This document shows positions 24,301-36,300 of a stretch of DNA of 64,000 nt, one piece after another (the stretch's first letter is position 1; every line of letters starts with the position of its first letter). Source of the DNA: Eopsaltria australis. Taxonomy: Eukaryota > Chordata > Aves > Passeriformes > Petroicidae. The notes beneath the pieces are model-generated. The model did no database searches and was not told where the DNA came from. It worked only from the letters and a program-made list of their open reading frames with translations. Location of the stretch: NCBI GenBank assembly GCA_034509425.1, contig JAVTVJ010001355.1, positions 479,525-543,524 of the forward strand. The letters are read 5' to 3'. A program made the translations under genes and the position numbers.

Positions 24301-27300
24301 GCAAATGTCCTGAGCAGTTGAATAAATGAGTTAAATTTTGAGCTGATCCAGTTATTGATACCTTCCTTCACCCCAGGAATGCTTGTGAGGTGCTGGGTGA
24401 ATACATCAGGATCAGTTGTTGTTGTGGGCATCACCCACAAAGAGAAGGAAAGATTACAAGGCCATTTAGAGGGCAATTCAGAGCAGATCCAGCTTCTCCC
24501 ATCACCTCCTGGAGGGGTGGGCTGCATACAGAGATTATGGAAGCTGGGCACTTAGTCCAAGGGCTGGGTGGGATGGATTTGGGATTGCACCATCCAGGAC
24601 TCTCAGTCTTTTTTAACCAAGTGGAATGGATTTCTTGCTGCTAAGTGGTTGTTCTGGAGGACCATCAGGTGCTGGATCCCACTGGTTCCTTGCTGCCTGC
24701 AGCCAGAGGGGTTTTTGGGCTGTTTCCTGCCCAGGGACTGCAGGTTCCTCCCCTGGCAGCTGTCAGGAGAGAACACTCCAAAATGGTAGTCTAACAATAT
24801 GATGATAAACCTTGTTTGCAGCACAAACCAGTTAAGATAACCACATATATCTTACCCCATTTTTAGAATATTTGCACTAACCTGACTGATGGCTTTTTTT
24901 TTTCAGGTTAATTAAGCACACGAAGCAGCTGCTGGAGGAGAATGAGGAGAAACTGTGCATTAAGGTATTACAGACCCTCAGGGAAATGATGACCAAAGAT
25001 AGAGGCTATGGAGAAAAGGTAAGGTACAGTCCAGCCTTCTGTTAAACACTGTCTTTATTCACTAAAGGAAAATAAAACTGCTTTTTCAAGCTGTTTTGTA
25101 TGTGTAAGCACTTCTAGGCTGGAGCAGGGACAAAAACATTTTTAGTCAAGTAATACCTTTCAAATCATATTTGAAGTTAAGCTCGTTTCTATTGCTTTTC
25201 TACTTGAGACTGGAAAGTTTAAGGCTAATCCCTGCAGTTGCTGGCACTCTAAAATATCAATTTTGTTACCTTTTAATGAAGGTGATAACCTCTTTATCTG
25301 CTTCCTGGGTCTAGGTGACTCTTCAGGTAACCTTGCAACAAGAGGGTGTTTTGTAGCTAATTTGAATTTGAGTGCAACTGAGTAATCTTGTTGTGATTTA
25401 TAGATGGAAACTCTCTGTACACCCACCCATGTTTCTTCTTTCCCTTCCTTCCACACAACTCTTGGCTGGTTGAGAGGAACATTTTTCTGTAGGTACAGAC
25501 CTATCCTTTATTTCCATCAGGAGAGTGTGTGTGCACCCATGTGTTTGTGCTTCTGGAAGTGGCTGCAGTCAGCTGAGACTGGCATTTGGAGATTCTCCTG
25601 GAATTCCAATCAGCTGAGGTTCCTCCCATGCCACCCAGTGGGTACAGAGGAGCACAGCCTGCAGTGAAGGTGTTGGGGAGCAGCTGGGAGTGGGGATTGG
25701 GGCTCTCCCTGCCATGCCCTGGAGCAGGTGGTGTCTCAGTCCCCACAGCTGGGTTTGGAGCCTCCATTCACAGCAAAAAGGGCAAAACCTTCCAGCGTCA
25801 GAGTTTCAGAACAGCAGGAATGGTTTGTAGCAGCTGCCAGGGAAGGGAGATGCTCCACAGGCAGAGGAACCTGGAGCATCCTGGCCAGCTGGGAATGTCA
25901 GCAGGAGCAGGATGTGGTGCCAGGGCTGTGGGGAGGGAGCAGTGGGAACCTGGCACACATGAGTGTGCACGTGTGGGCTGCTCCCAGCACACCCAGGGAG
26001 CACAGGCAGTGCCAGGGAGCAGGAGACTCCCAGGAAAATGCCCCAAGGGCAGGGATGGCCAGGGCTGTGCTCCCTGCCCTGCCAGGAGTGCTCTTCCCAC
26101 CTGCTGCCAGGCCCAGCCCAGCTCCAGCTCCAGCTGCTGCTCTGCTCCTGCCTGGGGGCTCTCTCACTGTGCAGCTGCAGTGGTTTGGAGTGAATTCACT
26201 GGCTGAGGGAATTCCCTGGGCAGCTGCAGGAAGGCAGCACATCCCTGTGGGATGAGGAAGGGCACAGCTGCAGGTGTCACTTGGAGCACTTTGTCCCTCT
26301 CTGCTCTGATGGCCAAATCCTGTCCTGGGCCATCTCCTCAGGGTCCCTTCTCTGAGACACCCCAGCTGGAAGGGGCTGGCAGAACTCAGTCTGCTCCTGG
26401 GGAAGGAGTGGGACTGGTGATCCTCTGATGAGTGCTGATCTTCAGCACTGGGGGTGGAACAGGTTCAGTGTAAGCACAGATCACATTTTACACTTCTCCA
26501 GCAGATCAGTGGATTCTCTCCTGTTAAAACAGCCAGGAGCCACTGGCCAAAGTCACCTTAAGCAATAAAAGCAGTGGGTGATGCATGCTGTATGTACTAC
26601 ACACCAGTGAAACCCAGATCAGAGCTTTGAGAGCTTTCCTTAAATGCAGCCTGCCACTGAGAGCCTTTCCAAAATGGAAATCAATTTCTAGGAGTTTCTG
26701 AGACTTTACTCAGCTAACTTGGATGAAGCAGTATTTCCAGAAGCTGCAGTTAACATTCAGGAGCATTCAAACCATGGAGAACCCTACAAGATGCTAAAAA
26801 CTCCTCAGAGAGTGGCAGAAGCATTAATTTCTGAAGCAGTAGCTCAGTTACATAAGGAGCCAGGATCTGCCTGCCTGTGAAGTGATTTCCGAGTCGGAAG
26901 AAGCAGCTGATTGCTCACAGATAGACTGTGAGTAGTAGTAGAACAGCTTTTGCTGTCTGGCTGTGAGCAGTGCACTCACATTTATTCTCCCTTGTGACTC
27001 ACAGAACTGAATTTAGTCGCCACCTAAAAGGCAGCACCTTTTGTTTTTAAAATCCTCCTGTAGTGTAACAAAGAAAAAAAAACAAAAAAACAAGGAAAAA
27101 ACCCTCTTATTGTAAAAACCCCATTGTAAATCCTGGAGTTCCTACATGGAGGTGGGTTCCATACATGGAGGTGGCAGAACTTACCCTTGTGAGCAGCTTA
27201 TTGAGCTCACAAGCACAGAACCATGGAAGGGCTTGGCTTGGGAGGGACCTTAAAGATGACCCAGTTCCATCCCTGCCATAGGCAGGATCACCTTCCACAG

Positions 27301-30300
27301 CCCAACCTGGCCTTGAACCCTTCTAGGGTTGGGGCAGCCACAGCTTCTCTCTCTGGGCAGCCTGTGCCTCCCCATCTCACAGAGAAGGATTTATTCCTAA
27401 GAATCCATTTCAGCCTTTCTGAGAGCTGTCAGTCCCTGTGCTGTCCCTCTGCCAGGGCTCTCAGCTGTCCCTCCATGCCCAGCCTCAGAGCTCTGGGGAG
27501 GTTCTGTCAGCTCCTGGATTCTGCTGCAGCACCACGTGGTGCTCACTGGAGCAACCTGAGTTATGTAAGGATGGGGCTCCTCCTCTCCTGCTGCATCTCC
27601 CAGCCCTCTGAACCTCCAAACCCAACGCCAGATCAGCTCGCCCTGCTGGCCCTGTGGAAGGTGGGCAGTGCAGGGAGGGCACCCAGGGGCTCAGTCCCAC
27701 AGCTGGGGCTCCTCAGCAGCGAGCAGAACCCGTGGGGAGAGCACAGATGCACAGGAGCCTGTGGGAAGGCTCACAATTTTTCCATATTGCTGAAGCCTCG
27801 TCGCTTGGCACGCGCTCAGGACGGCTCAGTGACGGGGAGCATACTGTGCAGTGTTTAATAGGCACCAAACTGCACTACATTGACAGTGTAGGCTAGACCC
27901 AAGTTTTTTCTCTGTGCTGAAACATGTCATTCATGCACGTCTCCACCAGCTGACTCGCCTCAGCTCTGCAGGACTGGCCTTGGAAAGCTCCATTTTTTCC
28001 TCCCAGAGTGGAAATGCAGCCCCTGTGCTGCTGCTGCTGCTCAGGGCTCGTGACACTCCCGTGCCCAAGGGTGAAGTCCTTGGCTGTGGGTCAGGCAGCC
28101 CACGTGGTGTGTCCCTGGCACAGGAACAAAGCCAGGGTACATCCTGCCTCCCAAGCTCCCTGGCACAGCATTGCCAGCAGTGTCTGTTCCCTAACCTGGC
28201 AGATGTTCCTCGTGCCCCCTGCAGAAATAATGTTGGGTTGCAGCATTAAAGTGTTAAATGATTTTTAAGATCCTTACATGAAATTTATGTGTCATTTCTC
28301 TTACTAATCCTTGCTTTCAATTCTTCCCCTTCTTTCTTTCCCGGCAGATTACCATTGAATTGGATAATGCTGAGGTTTTAATTTTATTTCTTCTCTCCAG
28401 TGTTGTTTCTATGGTGTTTGTTTTACCAGTAGCCCTGTGATCTGTCCTGTCTCTGCAGCACTGAGCGTTCTGATTTGTGTGCCCGTGTCAGTGAATTAGT
28501 GGAGTTTTCAGTCTGCTGTGTGTCTACCCTGGGAATAGTTACCATAACTAATTCCATGTGTCATTACTTGGAATATTAATCCAAATGGAGTTATCATTTT
28601 TGGTGGTGTGCAATCAGCTGGTGCCATGGTAGATCCTGTGAAGTTTAGGCTCAGATCTGGAGGATGAACTGCTCTAAGCAATCAGCATTTAGCACTTGGC
28701 CACCTCTCCTGTGTCATTTGGGAAGGGTTATTTCTTTTTATTTGGAAAACTAAATAGTGAGGTTTAACAGTGTCCATACAGCTGGCAGAAGGTGGGTGCA
28801 GGTGGGACAGGGAAGAGGGGCAGGTCCTTGTGCAGAGCTGGCAGAAGGTGGGTGCAGGTGAGGAAGGGCAGGTCCTTGTGCAGAGGTAGAGAAGGTGGGT
28901 GCAGGTGGGACTGGGGAAGGGCAGGTCCTTGTGCAGAGGTTGTGCTGCTGCTTTCCCCAAAAAGGGACAGTCCTGCAGCTCGAGGGAGCATTCCAGTGCC
29001 CTCCTGTGCTCAGTCAGGGCTGGGTGTGAGGCCACATCCAGCAGTGGGATGGGTGGTGTGTAACCCTGAGGGATCAGTGATTTGGGAGTCTGTTTCTGGG
29101 TGAAAAGCCCTGTTTGAGTGAAAATCTGGAGTTGAACTGCAGTGAAGCTTTCCAAGGACTCTGACAAGTCTGGTCGGGGCAGCAGCACAGGGCGGAGGGA
29201 GCTGAGCTGCCTCTGCTGTGCAACTTCCTCATCAGCTCAAAAAAACCCTGGTGTGGGAGTGGAATTTGCATAAATGTATAATACTGAGAAAGTGATTGAC
29301 TGGCACCTTATTTTACTGAAATACCACGGAAAGAAGAAATATTTTCCTCTCATTGCTTTGTTTCCTGTGTTCCCTCCCAAGCCAGCCTTTTATTTGGAAC
29401 AAAGCTCAACCACTTAAAATGTCTAAAGCATTTCTGACCTTTATTTAGTGGAGTAGGTAATGAAATCTACAGAAAGCAATTTATGGTGTGACTTGTTAAT
29501 TTTGATGTTAATCACCTCAATTCACTGGGTAAACTTCATTCTGAAAAGGAAATATTTGGGGACCTTGCCTGGTGGAATGGATTTGAAAGCCAAACTATTT
29601 GTCACTGAAGTAGACAAATACTGTGCACATCACCCAGGGCTGGCCTGGAGGGTCTTTTTTGCTCAGGAGAGCTTTTAAGGCTGGAGCTGAAAGTCCTTTC
29701 CCTAAGAAATGGGTTTCCCATCACTGATTTCAGCTCAGACTCTGATTTTGACCTGAAAGACAAATTCCTTGTTGCACAGGTTCATTTTCTGTCCTGCCAT
29801 CACCTCTGAGCTGTTCTGAGATGAGATCTCAGGTGTCTCTCCAAGCTCCACACACTTCTGCCATTACAGAGGTGCTCTGCTGTCTGCTTCTCTTTTTCTT
29901 TTCTTGTTAATAAACCAAATTCTTTCCTCCTCTTACCTGGGGCATCCACACCAGCAGCCTGCTCTGGTTTCCCAAAATTAACCTGTAGCACAGAAACATT
30001 TCCACCAGGCCAGGTCCTTTGGATGATGTGCTGCTGCAGCTTCCCAGAATAGCACGTGTGTATATGTGTAATTTTAGCTTGGAGAAACTTCAGAGAGAAA
30101 GTTGAATTGTTTAATTGCAAATTAAGTCATAATGTGAAACTCTTTCCCCTTTGGTTTCTGGCTGTGATGTGCTGTCTGTGCCTGCAGTAAATCAGCCAGA
30201 GCGTGCAGAGCAATTTAGGATTTGGTCTGGAGGCTGCAGAGGAGGAATTTTATTGCTCCTTGATGGAGCAAGTGCATGGAAGAAGCAGGTGTGTGTAAAA

Positions 30301-33300
30301 CCATCAGCACTGAGCTCTGGCTGCGTAGGGAGAGGGATTCAGATGGAGTTGGAACCATTGGCAAGCCTCAGAAATCCTGGGGTTTCCTGTTTTCCTGATT
30401 TTCCCCTTGTCAGCCCTGGAAACTGTAAACATTTAGGGCAAAGAATACAAAAATCTCCATTCTTAGTAAAGTTACTAACTTGCTTTTCTGCCAGAACTGT
30501 GCACAATTTAATTGTTTTGATCAGCTGAAATGCTCCTGGTTCCCTCAGGGGAATCTCCACTGAAGTAACTGTTTCTGGCATGATTTTGTGGTGGCTTTTT
30601 ATGTAGGTTGAGTTATCTTTGTTGGGTCCTGCAAGGTAATCCCAGTGAGCAGTGGGGCCAAAAAACAAAGGATATTAAAAATGCCAGGAGATCCAAATGT
30701 TTGTTAGTGAAAGGTGTGACAGAATGTCACCACCGACCCTCTTTAAGATTTTAGTGGGTGAAGAAGGGAGGGTCCTTTGGAAGTGGGGGAAAAATGCTGG
30801 AATTCACCCAATGGTAGGAAATCTGCTGAGTGTGGGGTTGGCACCAGCCCTGGACAATTTTGGGCCGAGCTGGGGGATTTGGGATGCTGGAGAAGTGGAG
30901 TGGAGTGGAAGGGAGCAGCAGCAGGGGTGGTGCTGTTGTCCTAACTCACACTTCTGCTGAGGGTTCATCTGTGATTCCCTTTGTGCTGGAAAGCAGGGAC
31001 AGGGAGGAACTGCAGTTTTCCAAGGTGCAGCATTGATAAAAAACCAGCACCACAGGGAGCTGTAAACTGTCCCACCACACTGGCACCGTGGTGCTGTTGG
31101 TTCTGTCCCAGCCTTGGGGAGCTGTGAGCTCAGAGCTCAGCCTTTGGGCTGTGCTGGGGCTGCTCTTTGCCTCTCCTGGAGCAGGGGGTGGCATCAGGAG
31201 CTGCAGAGCTCAACAGGGTGTGTTTGACCTGGGTTCTGTGCAGGTGTCTCAGGTGATAAAGCCAAAACCACCAAGGCAGGGCATTGTCCTTAAAAGCCCT
31301 TGTGCTGAGGCTCTGTCGGTGGCCTCGTGCCTGGGCTGGAGCTGCTCTGATGCTGCTCCTGGTGGAGCTGCTGCCTGCGCTGCTGTCTCGGGGAAGAGCT
31401 CCAGGGCCGAGGTGAATCCTTCCCCAGTGCCACCGAGTGTGAATCTTCACACGACAGCCAGAGCTAAACCCTGCTTGTAATTAGACACAACAGCTTAATT
31501 TGCTGTTAATTCAGTCCTCAGCCCACGGAGAGGTGCAGGCGTGATGCAAATGCAGATTTAGCACGGTGAGCAGCACCGTGGGCTCCCTGTGCTCCAGGAC
31601 AGCTCCCTCCCTGCTGAAACACAGGGAAAGGACATTCGTGTCCATCCTCCCCGGCCAGGGCTGGCGTTTGGGGACACCGTGGCCCAGTTTCCACCTGCAG
31701 TGCGAGCCCTGGGTACTAAAACACCCCCATCCTGGAGAAACCATGGATGTTTTGTGGGCTGCCAGGCAGGGCCCCGTTGGTGCTGACCTGCAGGTGGCAC
31801 GCGCAGGATGCCGATCGCGCTGCGAGATGGCCTACTTTGCTTTTTTGTTTTTTTTTTTTTTTTTATATTCCTTTCTTCCCCTCCCTCCCAGCCACATCGC
31901 AGTGAGCTGTTCCGCTGGGCACCTGCCAACATTCAGGCAGCAGTTACATAAGAAGAGCTTTTTTTCCTGGAATTTAGGCCCGCTGCTGATGTGTGACCTT
32001 CAGCAGTAATTGCCAATGAAGGCGCTGGGGATGTTTACAGGCACCGCCGCTGGCCCGCAGCCTGTGCCGGTAGCGCCGAGCCCGGGGCTGCCCTGCTGCT
32101 TCCCAGGCCTCAGCCCACACCCCTGCTTCATTTTCCAGACTGAAATTTGGGTGCTCTTCTGCTTCCCAAGCCTGATCCCACACCCCTGCTTCATTTCCCA
32201 GCCTCAAATGGGGCTGTTCTGCTGCTTCCCCCAAGCCTGATCCCACACCACTGCAGCTCTGCTTCATTTCCCAGCCTCAAATGGGGCTGTTCTGCTGCTT
32301 CCCCCAAGCATGATCCCACACCACTGCTTCATTTTCCAGTCTGAAATTTGGGTGCTCTGCTTCTTCCCCCCAAGCCTGATCCCATACCACTGCAGCTCTG
32401 CTTCATTTTCCAGGTTGAAATGGGGTTGCTCTACTGCTTCCCCCCACGCCTGATCCCACACCACTGTTTCATTTTCCAGCCTCAAATGGGGCTGCTCTGC
32501 TGCTTCCCCCAAGCCTGATCCCACACCACTGTTTCATTTTCCAGTCTGAAATTTGGGTGCTCTACTGCTTCCCCCCAAGCCTGATCCCACACCACTGTTT
32601 CATTTTCCAGCCTGAAAGGGGAGTGTGCTGCTGCTTCCCCCCAAGCCTGATCCCACACCACTGTTTCATTTTCCCAGCATTTGAAATGGGGCTGCTCTGC
32701 TGCTTTCCCCCCAGGCATGATCCCGTACCACTGTTTCATTTTCCAGGTGAAGTGGGGTGTCCTGCTTCTTCCTGTAGTTCTGTTTCAGTTTCCAGCCTGA
32801 AATGGGGCTGTTCTGCTGCTTCCCCCAAGCCTGATCCCACACCACTATTTCATTTTCCAGGCTGAAATGGGGCTGCTTTGCTGTTTCCCAATCCTCATCC
32901 CACACCACTGTTACATTTTCCAGGGTACTCTGGGGGTACTCTACTGCTTCCCACAGCTCTATTTCACTTTTCAGGCTGAAATTGGGGTGCTCTGCTGCTT
33001 CCCCCCAGCCTGATCCCACACCACTGCATCTCTGCATCGTTGATCCCACACCACTGTTTCATTTTCCAGGGTACTCTGGGGGTGCTCTACTGCTTCCCAC
33101 AGCTCTGTTTCACTTTCCAGGGTGAAATGGGGCTGCTCTGCTGCTTCTTCCCAAACCTCAGGGCTGGAGTAGAAGCCAGCAACAACCCAACCAAATCCAG
33201 GACAGAGTTTCCCTTGTAGTTGAGCTGTTTTTCAGGTTTCTGTTGGTGTTTTATCTGTTTTTTCAGTAGTGACACTTCTTTGTGCAGCTGATACATCTGC

Positions 33301-36300
33301 AGGCAGCTCTATCCAGTCAAATGCACTTGCAGACCCACTCAGTAGAGTTTAGGTTTGGGTTTTATTTTCACCTTTTTGCTTTTGGTCTTGAGATTTCAAG
33401 TAGGTGAAAAGGGAAGTGAAAATCCTGGTTCAGAGGGGTTGCCTGAATTAACCTTCTCACTGCTCTTTATCAATGTTAAACTAAAATTCCAACGGGTGAG
33501 GTGCAAAATATGTGCTGTTTTATGCATTTTTGATTGGAGTTAGGAAATGTATTAACCTCTTCAGAGCTGGAAAGCTGCACTTGGGAATTATTTTCCTTGC
33601 AGAGAGCTTACTCCAGAGTCTTTTCTCTTGTGTATTTTGCACTTAGACAGTGCTTCACTTGTTATGTCTCGAGCAGAGGAAATGCAGGCACTCATAAATT
33701 TTTGTGGGCTGCCTTATATTTTTTTTTCCCCTTGAGAAATCCTGCAATCTTTGGAGCAGGCTTTTTTTTTTTTTTTTTTTTTTTTAACACAGACTGGAAC
33801 TGGTGAGCTCCTTGGAAAAGGAGACTGGAACATTTCTTACAGTTATTTGTCACCAAAAAAATAGTAGTTCCACCATGTTACAGGTTAATTAAAAGTGCTG
33901 CTGTGAAATGTGTTGTGAAGTTGGTTCTTGTTGTATTCAGTAGAATTCCTGCAAGATTGAGGATTTAGAGAGGAGGAAGTGGTTGCACTCCCACTGACGG
34001 GCAGAGACTGAGGTCTCCATCTCCTGGAAAGTCCCAGCCCAAGTTAAAACATGCTTTTATCCACTGGAAAATGAGGGGAAGGCATTTCTGTAGGCAGATC
34101 TTGGTGACCTTTGCAGGCACTGGCAGCCCCTGTGCCAGATCTGCCACCTCCTCACCTGGCAGTGCACGAAGTCTCTGCACATTCCCTGAGCTGAGGGAGG
34201 ATGCTCAGCCCTGTCCCTGCCCTGGGTGTGTGGAGAGGGCAGGGCTGGGAGCCTGGAGGAGCTGGGGAGCTGCCCCTGCCCCCAAAATCCCTCGTGCCTT
34301 CAGGGGGACCAGAACAAGGTGCTGCCCCACATCTCCTGCTGCTGCCTGGTTTTGGCAGGTCTGGGATCCTCCCTCCCTGAAAATGCAACGTGTGCACAGG
34401 GGGAGATGTAACGTGGGGAGTTTGTCAGAGCAGTTCAGTGCTCCTGGCTCCCAGTTATTCCCCTCTGCCCTGAAACTTCTCCATAACAAGTCAAGTGCTT
34501 GTTTGACAAACACCTACAGATCATCTGCAGGGGCTAGAAATTTCCTATCCCAATTTCTCCTCAGCTCCACAAGGTAACAGTGCTGGCTTTACAAAGGGGA
34601 CTTGGCAAGGGAGCTGCACAGGGTTTTGTGGTATTTTTAAAGAGTTATGAAGGACAGCAACATAATTTGTGCTCTAGTCTGTTGCCATGAATCAGACAAG
34701 GTGGTGCTTTTGCTGTGTGCCTTTCAAGGAAGAGCTGACGGGATTTCAAAGGGAAAAGCAGAGAAGTTCAGAGGAGGGAGGAAAAAGTGGAAAGGGATTT
34801 GCAGGACTCAATCTGAACAGCCATTCCCATAGGAATTCCAGCTAATACTGGAGATGGCAGTGCAGGAGCTGAGGCAGAGGCTTCAGAATCACATTTACGT
34901 GAGATCTTCTCTCCAGTTCCTCGCATCTGGATGTACAACCTGGCTACCAAAAGCTTGATGTGCTGTTTGGCTGACTCTGCAGTTGTGTTTTTCCCTTTTT
35001 ATTTCCTCCTCTCTGCCAAATGTCTCCCCCTGCCACCCCAGTAATGAGGTGCCATATGCACGGAGTTGGGTCAGTTCCTGAATTCACAGATTTTGGGAGC
35101 AGAAGGGACCTCTCAGTGGCTGAACCCAACTTCCTGCAGAGCCCAGAGCATCCCTCTCCTCACCATTGTGCATCCATGGGGCCAAATCCTTGAAGTTTGG
35201 CTCAGCTTCCTCAAAGTGCTCAGTGCTGAGCTCGAGGACCTCCCAGGACAGGTGTCAGCTCATTCCTGCCTTGCACCAGCTGCTCTCCTTCCTGTCCTGT
35301 TGAGAGGGATGTTTGGAGAAAGACCTGAAGGAATGTGTGGAGGTCTGGGAAGTGTCATCAGTCCAGCAGTCTGAGGTTTGTCACCTCTCAGTCCTTTGAA
35401 CTCCAGGGCAGCCTGAATTGTAGGGGGTTTGTGCTTGGAGGTCTGCTGGTTTGTCCTTTACGTTGTCAGAATTCCAAAGTCTGGTGAGGCTGAAGAGAAA
35501 AGGATCAGGTTTTTGAGCGTGTGTTTGTGTGCTCACACAAACATGGGAGTTTTCTGATAGGATTATTTCCCTCTCATTTATTTACAATGTGAGATGTTCT
35601 CCAGCCTTTTTTGCTGAAGCCACTCCCTGGAGCAGCCCCAGTCTGTGAAATGAAATCTCCACCAGCCTTTTAAATGCATTTTGAGCCTTTTTGGTGGTCT
35701 GGGTGTTTTCTGCATAGTTGAGTTAAAAGAAAAGGAGAAAAGCAATTCTGATGCTTCAAACCTGAATTAAAATCTTTCTGCTTTACCTCAAACCTTTCCC
35801 ACTCTATCACAGCAGTAGTTTGAATTTTCTGTGAAGGATACATTAGATGACTTTCACCCTGATTGTTATTTTGAAAGCACATAAGAATAAAACTTTGGTG
35901 AATTCCTCCAAATCGTAAAGGAAAAGGATGGAAAGCTCATCTGTATGTCAGAAATTGAGATGTAATGAATTCACCCCCGAGCTGTCACGTGCTCTGGTGG
36001 TTTCTGAGGGGGATCCATCCACTCCTGAGTCAGACAGTTTGTTCTGGGAAGCACACGTGGCCTGTGCTGGGGAAGTGGATGCTGGAAGCGTTCCGGTCAC
36101 CAGAGGGTCAGGGATTGTGCATCTCCAGTTGTGGCTCATCAGGAGTGCTTTATTGGCCAGCCTTGGGGGAGTGCAAACTTCAAAGGAAGAGAGGCTTTTG
36201 CACAGCAAGTTGAAAGGACCTTTCCCTGCTGCTTGTAAAAAGCACAGATGTTGGACTCTGACCCGGCCACCCACTGGGTTCTGGTTGGAAAGCTGTCCAC

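Noticed and set aside
35078..35240. Possible further CR1 fragment (gaattcacagattttgggag, cagaagggacctctcagtgg)
   Set aside because: The similarity is too weak and short to call by eye.
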